This document shows positions 58,294 to 64,000 of a DNA stretch of 64,000 bases, one piece after another. How positions within the stretch are numbered: position 1 is the first letter of the stretch; each line of letters begins with the position of its first letter. The notes beneath the pieces were generated by a model. The model saw only the letters and a program-made list of their open reading frames with translations, ran no database searches and was not told the DNA's origin. The stretch covers positions 1 through 64,000 of the forward strand of contig NZ_RQJW01000021.1 in assembly GCF_004028635.1 (NCBI RefSeq), written 5' to 3'. Both the position numbers and the translations under genes were made by a program. The DNA is from Streptomyces cyaneus. GTDB taxonomy: Bacteria > Actinomycetota > Actinomycetes > Streptomycetales > Streptomycetaceae.

Positions 58294-59684
58294 TCGTACG
58301 CCTGCAGCTCGACCTTCTCGCCGTCGATCTTCGCGCTGGTCTGCCGGTCGAGGGCGTTCACGACCAGGACCACCTTGTCGGTGGCCAGGACCCGGACGTC
58401 GGGCTTGTCCACGGACACCTTCTTGTACTCGGTGCCGGGCCGGAACTCCTTGCCGAACCGGGAGATCAGGTCGTACATCGGCAGCTTCTCGCCGCCGCCC
58501 GCGGTGTCGGTCGGCGTCCACAGACAGCCGGCGCACTCGGTGCCCTTCTCCTCCTGCGGGTTCCAGTAGAAGGCGGAGGAGGCGCCCCCCTCGGCCAACG
58601 CGATCATTCCGGCGGCCTGGACGGCGACTCGGCGGGCCTCGGACCAGCCCTTGCGGTCGTCGTTGCCGTCGGCGGGCTCGACGTAGTACTCGGCCCACCA
58701 CAGCGGCAGGTCACCGGTCTGCCGCCGCACCCACCGGCCCACCGCCGTGAACTTGTCGGTGGCCGCGAACTCGTCGGGCAGCAACTCGTCGTCACGGGTG
58801 TAGCTGGAGCCGTCCACCACGACGAAGTCGGCGCCCACCTTGTGCTCGTTCCAGTACCCGAAGGCATCGACGGTGCGCTGGTCCAGGGCACCCCAACTGC
58901 CCGTCAGGGCCGTCGAGGCCTCCTCCGCGCGCGGGTCGACGCTGTCCATCACGAGGTAGGGCCCGCCGACCATGATGTCCGGGTCGACCTTCTTCAACGC
59001 CTTGTAGATGAGGTTGTAGAGGCGGGTGTAGCCCTCGTAGTCCCAGCGGGCCTCGGCGTCGTTCCAGAAGCCCTTGAACTCGTTCCACACGATGAAGTGC
59101 CGTACGTCCGGATAGCGCTTGGCGACGGTCACGGCCAGCGCGGCGAAGTCCTCGAAGTGCTCGGGCTCGGGCGCCGTCTCCAGTGCGGCCTGGCTCCAGT
59201 TCGTGTTGTCGACGCCGGCCCTGCCGCCCTTCATCCAGTCGGGGGCGCAGCACAGGGTGACGACGGGGGTGCTGCCGGAGGCGCGGACGAAGTCGATACG
59301 GCGGTCCATCGCCTCGAAGTCGTAACGCCCCTCGACCGGCTCGGGGTTGTCGGCGCCCCAGCCCATGATGTGCTGGATCTGCGGTAGCCCCCCGGCGTCC
59401 GCGAGCCGTCCCTCGACGCGCTGCACGGCCGCGGCGGCGCCCTCGTCGGCGCTGTGCTTGGTGTGGGTGAACCCCCAGCCCACCTCGGGATTCGTGGCGT
59501 CCGGCGTGGCGGTCGGGGTGCCGTGCACCTTGTCGCCGTCGCGTGAAGTGCCGTCGGTGTTCACACCGTTCCCCGGAAGCGTGCTGAGCAGGGTCACTAC
59601 CAGGGCCAGAGCCACAGCGCCCACGCCGAGCAGCGCGGTGAGCCGCCACCGTCGCGCCCCCGAATTCCACCCATGACGTCCCAT
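58272..59684 (-). CDS. Membrane-anchored glycoside hydrolase, clan GH-A (GH39-like)
   Basis: A 470-residue protein. An N-terminal anchor or signal (WRLTALLGVGAVALALVVTLL, about 14-34) leads to a Thr-rich linker and a TIM barrel. FIVWNEFKGFW supplies the probable acid/base Glu at 202, and LWWAEYYVE the probable nucleophile Glu at 332. EVGWGFTHTKHSADEG and QIQHIMGWG open the barrel. A short beta domain ends at WLRR. It is convergent with the glycan genes and may trim or release their product. ATG 59684 (MGRHGWNS) is the likeliest start. Confidence 0.88.
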   Translation of the reverse strand: MGRHGWNSGARRWRLTALLGVGAVALALVVTLLSTLPGNGVNTDGTSRDGDKVHGTPTATPDATNPEVGWGFTHTKHSADEGAAAAVQRVEGRLADAGGLPQIQHIMGWGADNPEPVEGRYDFEAMDRRIDFVRASGSTPVVTLCCAPDWMKGGRAGVDNTNWSQAALETAPEPEHFEDFAALAVTVAKRYPDVRHFIVWNEFKGFWNDAEARWDYEGYTRLYNLIYKALKKVDPDIMVGGPYLVMDSVDPRAEEASTALTGSWGALDQRTVDAFGYWNEHKVGADFVVVDGSSYTRDDELLPDEFAATDKFTAVGRWVRRQTGDLPLWWAEYYVEPADGNDDRKGWSEARRVAVQAAGMIALAEGGASSAFYWNPQEEKGTECAGCLWTPTDTAGGGEKLPMYDLISRFGKEFRPGTEYKKVSVDKPDVRVLATDKVVLVVNALDRQTSAKIDGEKVELQAYEVKWLRR

Positions 59685-59882
59685 CAAGGACAACGGTAAC
59701 GGCGGTGACAGCCGCTCGGGCAGGTTTCGCAACTACACGGTCCTGTAACAGGACGGAGGGGATACAGCGGAAGCTTCGGGCACGGCATGCTGCGGGCCGG
59801 CCCCGGCCCGGACGTGGCCCGTTGGCGGGACGTGCGACGGAAACCGGGTGCACGGGCCCGCCGCGTGACGGATCATGGCCGC

Positions 59883-60977
59883 ATGTCTGCGAACCCACAC
59901 GACGCTCTGCCGATCCGGCTCAACGTCGACGACAGCGACTCGCCGTCCGACGTCGTCGACGCGCTGTTCCTCGGCCGCTTCGCGACGGGCGAGCAGCCGT
60001 ACTCGCACGCGGCGAACATCGACCGCGTACGGTCCGGGGCGACGCTCCTGCCGCCGGGCGCCCGTGTGCTGCGCACCGCCCGCGACGACGACCGCAGCGC
60101 GACGCTGGCGGAGGGCGACGGCTGGACCCTGTTGGTCTCCCGGTGGAACCGCGGCGCCGACGTCACCGTGACCGCGACCAGTGAGGAACTGGCGGCGCGG
60201 GTACTGGGCGAGGCGACGGACGGCGCGGCGGACGAGCCCGAGCCGCAGCCGGAGAACGTGACCATGGGCTTCTGGTACGTCTCCCCCAGGCGCGGCCCGC
60301 ATCGCACGACCCGGCAGATCTCGGCGGGCACCTGGGACGAGGTGCGGGCCAACTACACCGCGCCGGTCGCCGACGCGATGGACCGCCTGATGAAGACGAC
60401 GCCCGAGGACATCGCGGGCCGCCTGCTCCTGTTGCACGGCCCGCCGGGCACCGGCAAGACGTCGGCGCTGCGGACGCTGGCCCGCTCCTGGCGGGACTGG
60501 TGCCAGGTGGACTGCGTGCTGGACCCGGAGCGGCTCTTCAGTGACGTCGGCTATCTGATGGACATCGCGATCGGCGAGGAGGACGGGACGGGCAAGGGCC
60601 GCTGGCGGCTGCTGCTCCTGGAGGACTGCGACGAGCTGATCCGCGGCGAGGCGAAGCACACGGCGGGCCAGGCGCTGTCGCGGTTGCTGAACCTGACGGA
60701 CGGCCTGCTGGGCCAGGGCCGCAACGTCCTGGTCGGCGTGACGACCAACGAGGACCTGGAGCGCCTGCACCCCGCCGTCGTCCGCCCCGGCCGCTGTCTG
60801 GCCCGCATCGAGGTGGGGGCGCTGACGCGCCGGGAGGCGGTGAACTGGCTGGGCACCGACGAGGGTGTCGGCCGGGAGGGGGCGACCCTGGCGGAGCTGT
60901 ACGCGCTGAAGCGGGGCACGTCGCCGACGTCGCTGCCGGACCCGCGGGACGGGGCGGACGCGGGGCTTTACCTGTAG
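59883..60977 (+). CDS. DUF5925-AAA ATPase
   Basis: A 364-residue protein. Residues 1-175 form the DUF5925 domain (LNVDDSDSPSDVVDALFLGRF). The AAA module has Walker A HGPPGTGKTS (185-194), Walker B LLLLEDCDE and sensor VGVTTNEDLERLHPAVVRPGR. It has no signal and is a monomeric-gene unit. Members are common in Streptomyces, with unknown clients. It could remodel proteins in the manner of other AAA proteins; no partner gene is adjacent. Confidence 0.9.
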   Translation: MSANPHDALPIRLNVDDSDSPSDVVDALFLGRFATGEQPYSHAANIDRVRSGATLLPPGARVLRTARDDDRSATLAEGDGWTLLVSRWNRGADVTVTATSEELAARVLGEATDGAADEPEPQPENVTMGFWYVSPRRGPHRTTRQISAGTWDEVRANYTAPVADAMDRLMKTTPEDIAGRLLLLHGPPGTGKTSALRTLARSWRDWCQVDCVLDPERLFSDVGYLMDIAIGEEDGTGKGRWRLLLLEDCDELIRGEAKHTAGQALSRLLNLTDGLLGQGRNVLVGVTTNEDLERLHPAVVRPGRCLARIEVGALTRREAVNWLGTDEGVGREGATLAELYALKRGTSPTSLPDPRDGADAGLYL

Positions 60978-61000
60978 CCCTCCGGTGCTTTCATGGTGGT

Positions 61001-61771
61001 ATGACCCTGTTCATCGGGACGTCGGGATGGCAGTACAGAGACTGGCGGGGTGCCTTCTATCCCCCCGATGTGCCCATGCGCCTGTGGCTGGAGGAGTACA
61101 CGGAGTGCTTCGCCACGGTGGAGATCAACAACGCGTTCTACCGGTTGCCGACGCGGGAGAACTTCGAGGCCTGGCGTGACCGGGTGCCGCGGGACTTCGT
61201 GGTCGCGGTGAAGGCGAGCCGCTACCTCACCCACATCAAGCGCCTCAAGGATCCCGAGGAGCCGGTCCACCGTCTGATGTCCCACGCGGCGGGCTTGGGC
61301 GACCGCCTGGGGCCGGTCCTCCTCCAACTGCCGCCGACCCTGCGCGCCGACCCCGACCTCCTGGACGCCTGCCTGGCCTGCTTCCCGTCGGGGACGCGGA
61401 TCGCGGTCGAGCCCCGCCACGAATCCTGGTGGGCGGCCAAGACCCGCCAGGTGCTGGAGTCCCGGGGTGCCGCCCTGTGCTGGGCCGACGTCCAGGCCCG
61501 GCCGGTGACTCCCCTGTGGCGCACCACGGACTGGGGCTACGTCCGCTTCCACGAGGGCCGCGCGCACCCCTGGCCCCGCTACGGCCGACGCTCCCTGGAG
61601 ACCTGGGTCGACCGCATCGCGACCACCTGGTCCGACGCCGAGGACATGTACGCGTATTTCAACAACGACCCCGGCGGGGCGGCGGTGCAGGACGCGGTGG
61701 TCTTCGGTAGGGCGGCGACGCGAGCGGGCCTTACGGTCACCCGCACGCCGGAGTTCGCCGCACGCCGCTGA
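61001..61771 (+). CDS. DUF72 family protein
   Basis: A 256-residue TIM-barrel protein of the YecE/DUF72 family. FIGTSGWQYRDWRGAFYP at the N terminus, ATVEINNAFYRLPTRENFEAW and VAVEPRHESWW are the family signatures, and AYFNNDPGGAAVQDA ends the domain. The biochemical role is unproven. It starts 23 bp after the ATPase gene. The stop codon abuts the stop of the convergent GntR gene with no bases between. Confidence 0.93.
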   Translation: MTLFIGTSGWQYRDWRGAFYPPDVPMRLWLEEYTECFATVEINNAFYRLPTRENFEAWRDRVPRDFVVAVKASRYLTHIKRLKDPEEPVHRLMSHAAGLGDRLGPVLLQLPPTLRADPDLLDACLACFPSGTRIAVEPRHESWWAAKTRQVLESRGAALCWADVQARPVTPLWRTTDWGYVRFHEGRAHPWPRYGRRSLETWVDRIATTWSDAEDMYAYFNNDPGGAAVQDAVVFGRAATRAGLTVTRTPEFAARR

Positions 61772-62140
61772 CTACTCTCCGTAAGCCGCACGCAGGGCAT
61801 CCCGCACGGCCGCCAACGCGTCGGCCTCAGCGAGCCCGAGCCTACGAGCCCGCTCCACGTATGCCTGCGCAGCCGACGCCAGCTCACGCTCGGCGGCCGA
61901 GCCGGCGGCCGCCACGAACGTGCCGTTGCGCCCCCGCGTCTCGATCACGCCGTCGCTCTCCAGCGCCCGGTACGCCTTGGCGACCGTGTTGGCCGCGAGC
62001 CCCAGCGACTCCGCCAGCCCTCGCACGGTCGGCAGCCGGTACCCGACCGGCAGCACCCCCGAACGCGCCTGCTCGGAGATCTGCGCCCGCACCTGCTCGT
62101 ACGGCGCGGCACTGTCATCGATGTGGATCTTCAAGGTCAC
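61772..62140 (-). CDS. GntR family regulator, YtrA subfamily
   Basis: A 122-residue short GntR protein. The winged HTH (PYEQVRAQISEQARSG...LPTVRGLAESLGLAANTVAKAYRALESDGVIETRGRNGTFV) fills the first 80 residues, with a short dimerisation helix. YtrA-type regulators usually control ABC transporter genes, but none is adjacent. GTG 62140 begins at MTLKIHID, with GGGAC about nine bases upstream. The region to the divergent GNAT gene is 70 bp. Confidence 0.9.
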   Translation of the reverse strand: MTLKIHIDDSAAPYEQVRAQISEQARSGVLPVGYRLPTVRGLAESLGLAANTVAKAYRALESDGVIETRGRNGTFVAAAGSAAERELASAAQAYVERARRLGLAEADALAAVRDALRAAYGE

Positions 62141-62211
62141 GCAGCGATTGTCCCGTACCCGCCGGAAAATAAGAGGCACCCTGGCTCAACTCCCCCGTAG
62201 CGTGCGCCGTG

Positions 62212-63141
62212 ATGACTATGACTGTGCGCCCCCTCCGTCCCGAGGTCCGAGCCGACGTCGAGGGCTTCGCCCACGTCCGGCACCTCGCACTCCCCTTCTT
62301 TCTGGTGACCCCGGAGTCCGTCGCCTACGACGTCACCCACATGCACCCGGACGCCCACTACCGGCCGCTCGTCGCGGAGGAGAACGGCGAGGTGATCGGC
62401 ACCGCCCAGGTCGGGCTCGTCAACGACAGCCCGGAGCCCGGCCAGGCCTTCGTCAACGTGTACGTCCACCCGGAGCGCACCCGCCGCGGTGCGGGCGCGC
62501 TGCTGGTCCGCACCGCCGAGGAGTACCTGGCCGAGCGAGGAGCGACCAGGCTGTTCGCCTGGATCCTCGACGCACCGGGCAACCGCGCCTTCGCCGAACG
62601 GCACGGCTATCGCGAGGGCCGCTCGGCGCACTTCCTCCGTCTGGATCTGGTGAACGGCACGCTGCCCTCGCTCCAGGCCCCGCCCCCGGGCGTGGAGCTG
62701 CGCACGGGGGCCGACTTCGCGGACGATCCGCGCCCGCTGTTCGAGCTGGACGCCGAGGCGGCGTCGGACGAACCGAGCGACGTCGCCTACGAGTTCACGG
62801 ACTACGAGGCCTGGCTGGACGAGACCTGGAACCACCCCCTCCTCAGCCGCGAGCTGACCTCCGTCGCCGTCGTCGACGGCCGCCCCGTCGCCTTCAGCGT
62901 GGCCCGCACGGACGGTGGCACCCGGTACGGCACCGTCATCACCGGCACCGCCCGTGACTTCCGCGGCCGCGGCCTGGCCAAACTCGCCAAGAACGACTCC
63001 CTGCACCGCGCCCGTGCCGCCGGTCTCACGGAGGCGTTCACGGGCAACGACACCGGCAACGGCCCGATGCTCGCGATCAACAAGTGGTTCGGCTACGAGA
63101 TCTGCGCGACGGAGGTGCGCTATGTCCGCGAACTCGGCTGA
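62212..63141 (+). CDS. GNAT acetyltransferase, two-domain
   Basis: A 309-residue protein with tandem GNAT folds: first VNVYVHPERTRRGAGALLV (acetyl-CoA binding), second GTARDFRGRGLAKLAKND. The final IGF-like segment is AINKWFGYEICATE. Similar Streptomyces proteins N-acetylate aminoglycosides or amino-sugars; the substrate here is unknown. TAGCGT lies 8 nt before ATG 62212 (5 before GTG 62209), with no ribosome site, so it may be leaderless. It overlaps the next gene by 20 bp. Confidence 0.9.
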   Translation: MTMTVRPLRPEVRADVEGFAHVRHLALPFFLVTPESVAYDVTHMHPDAHYRPLVAEENGEVIGTAQVGLVNDSPEPGQAFVNVYVHPERTRRGAGALLVRTAEEYLAERGATRLFAWILDAPGNRAFAERHGYREGRSAHFLRLDLVNGTLPSLQAPPPGVELRTGADFADDPRPLFELDAEAASDEPSDVAYEFTDYEAWLDETWNHPLLSRELTSVAVVDGRPVAFSVARTDGGTRYGTVITGTARDFRGRGLAKLAKNDSLHRARAAGLTEAFTGNDTGNGPMLAINKWFGYEICATEVRYVRELG

Positions 63142-63622
63142 CCAGGGACGTCTGCTGGATGTGGTCCTGGTCAAGGCCGGCCGTACGAAGATCCGTTACG
63201 CGGCCGAGCTGCTCTCCGACGACGGCACCCGCATCGCCGTCCGCGCCCCCTGGTCCGGTGCCGGGGTCCGCGACTTCGGCTTCGTCCGCTTCGAGCCGGG
63301 CGACGTCTTCACCGAGTACTACTGGCGCGACCGCTGGTACGCCGTGAAGGAGGTCCGCGACGCCACGGGCGCCCTCAAGGGCTGGTACTGCGACGTCACC
63401 CGCCCGGCCACGCTGTCCGGCACTGAGCTGGTCGTCGAGGATCTCGACCTGGACCTGTGGTGCTCCGCCGACGGCTCGGATGTGCGCCGCCTGGACGAGG
63501 ACGAGTTCGCCGAGAGCGGCCTCGGGCAGACGGATCCGCAGGCCGCCGCGGCCGCCGTATCCGCGCTGGACGCACTGGAGGCGCTGGCGCGCGGGGAGGG
63601 CTTGGCGGGGCTGCTGGGATGA
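63122..63622 (+). CDS. DUF402 family protein (FomD/NTDP-like barrel)
   Basis: A 166-residue protein. The DUF402 beta-barrel is recognisable in GDVFTEYYWRDRWYAVKEVRD and GWYCDVTRPATLSGTELVVEDLDLDLWC. Family members include nucleoside di-/triphosphatases and FomD, which hydrolyses a fosfomycin-pathway nucleotide. The Asp-rich VEDLDLDLW segment is the metal site. Translation starts inside the end of the GNAT gene (20-bp overlap), so the two are coupled. Confidence 0.9.
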   Translation: MSANSADQGRLLDVVLVKAGRTKIRYAAELLSDDGTRIAVRAPWSGAGVRDFGFVRFEPGDVFTEYYWRDRWYAVKEVRDATGALKGWYCDVTRPATLSGTELVVEDLDLDLWCSADGSDVRRLDEDEFAESGLGQTDPQAAAAAVSALDALEALARGEGLAGLLG

Positions 63623-63663
63623 CTCCCGACAGCGCTCCTCGGTTCAGGCCACCTCGCCCCCAG

Positions 63664-64000
63664 TCAGTCCACCCACGCCACCACCGCGTACCGCTCGTCG
63701 TCCACATCCTTGCCCCACAGCCGCGCGTCCGCGGACAGTGGCTCCACGCGCACGTCCCCGACGAGCGGTGCGAGGAGAGCGGTGAGCCGGTCCGCCGGTA
63801 CACCGACCGTGGGCGCGGTCGTCCCCCACACCCCCTCGACCAGCACGAACCGCCCTCCCGGGCGCAGCAGCCCGCGCCAGTGCCGTAGGACACGGCCCGG
63901 GTCGGGCAGGGCCCACAGGACATGCCGTACGAGCACCACGTCGAACCGCTCCTCCCCCACCGGTGGCGCCGCCGCGTCGCCGACGAGGAACGCCGCGTCT
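63664..64000 (-). CDS. Class I SAM-dependent methyltransferase, partial
   Basis: The 3' part of a methyltransferase gene, cut by the window end. The visible 112 residues begin in FLVGDAAAPP (acidic loop) and continue FDVVLVRHVLWALPDPGRVLRHW and LLRPGGRFVLVEG, motifs II and III of class I enzymes. The N terminus with the SAM-binding glycine motif lies beyond 64000. A typical substrate cannot be named. Confidence 0.85.
   Translation of the reverse strand, partial: DAAFLVGDAAAPPVGEERFDVVLVRHVLWALPDPGRVLRHWRGLLRPGGRFVLVEGVWGTTAPTVGVPADRLTALLAPLVGDVRVEPLSADARLWGKDVDDERYAVVAWVD

Overview
The window reads as chromosomal DNA of a Streptomyces (or very close actinomycete). GC is very high with G/C-biased third positions, several genes start at GTG or TTG inside 4-base overlaps, TetR regulators are abundant, the dispersed intergenic repeats are of a kind typical of Streptomyces, and by visual scan there is only one in-frame TTA codon in 64 kb. 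From memory, the order soxR - hmgA - GntR - DrrAB-type ABC - sigK/anti-sigma - kinase - SGNH lipase matches the S. coelicolor SCO1697-SCO1725 neighbourhood. This was not checked by alignment. I see no rRNA, tRNA, CRISPR array, transposase or phage genes. Two genes lie at the edges: the window begins in an intergenic repeat and ends inside a methyltransferase gene.

Region by region. 0.1-3.3 kb: an SDR / acyl-CoA ligase / TetR operon. 3.4-12.5 kb: secreted and cytoplasmic hydrolases (NamZ-like muramidase, alpha/beta hydrolase, penicillin acylase), a BKACE enzyme and an ATP-dependent RNA ligase. 12.6-22.5 kb: SoxR, MaoC with a divergent-style TetR operator pair, acyl-CoA dehydrogenase with a divergent TetR, ArsR, two transporters and an ADH/ALDH operon. 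22.6-32.6 kb: DUF3574 protein, orphan MalK-type ATPase, class F sortase with a likely substrate, MFS exporter, citrate transporter, molybdopterin oxidoreductase and a lipoprotein-TetR pair. 32.8-38.6 kb: homogentisate dioxygenase, GntR, a free-standing type ISP C-terminal domain, and a TetR/ABC exporter unit. 38.8-47.3 kb: a SigK-type ECF sigma and anti-sigma pair beside DUF4331, TPR and NicO-family proteins and a Ser/Thr kinase. 47.3-49.7 kb: secreted lipase and subtilase. 49.7-59.7 kb: a surface-glycan assembly cluster. 59.9-64 kb: AAA ATPase, DUF72, GntR, GNAT, DUF402 and a partial methyltransferase.

Regulation is unusually legible. Several TetR-type palindromes can be placed relative to promoters, and one 19-bp palindrome occurs both between the acyl-CoA dehydrogenase and its TetR and 6.5 kb away at the ADH/ALDH operon, which suggests a small regulon. 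At least five genes carry a TANNNT -10 element exactly 7 nt before the start codon and no Shine-Dalgarno, as expected for leaderless transcripts.

The most system-like stretch is 49.8-59.7 kb. A small membrane protein carrying the TTA codon at position 4 is followed by a CelD-type GNAT, two GT2 glycosyltransferases, a polysaccharide deacetylase, a 1285-residue flippase/polytopic membrane fusion and a convergent membrane-anchored glycosidase. I infer a developmentally gated (bldA-type) cell-surface polysaccharide pathway. The product is unknown.
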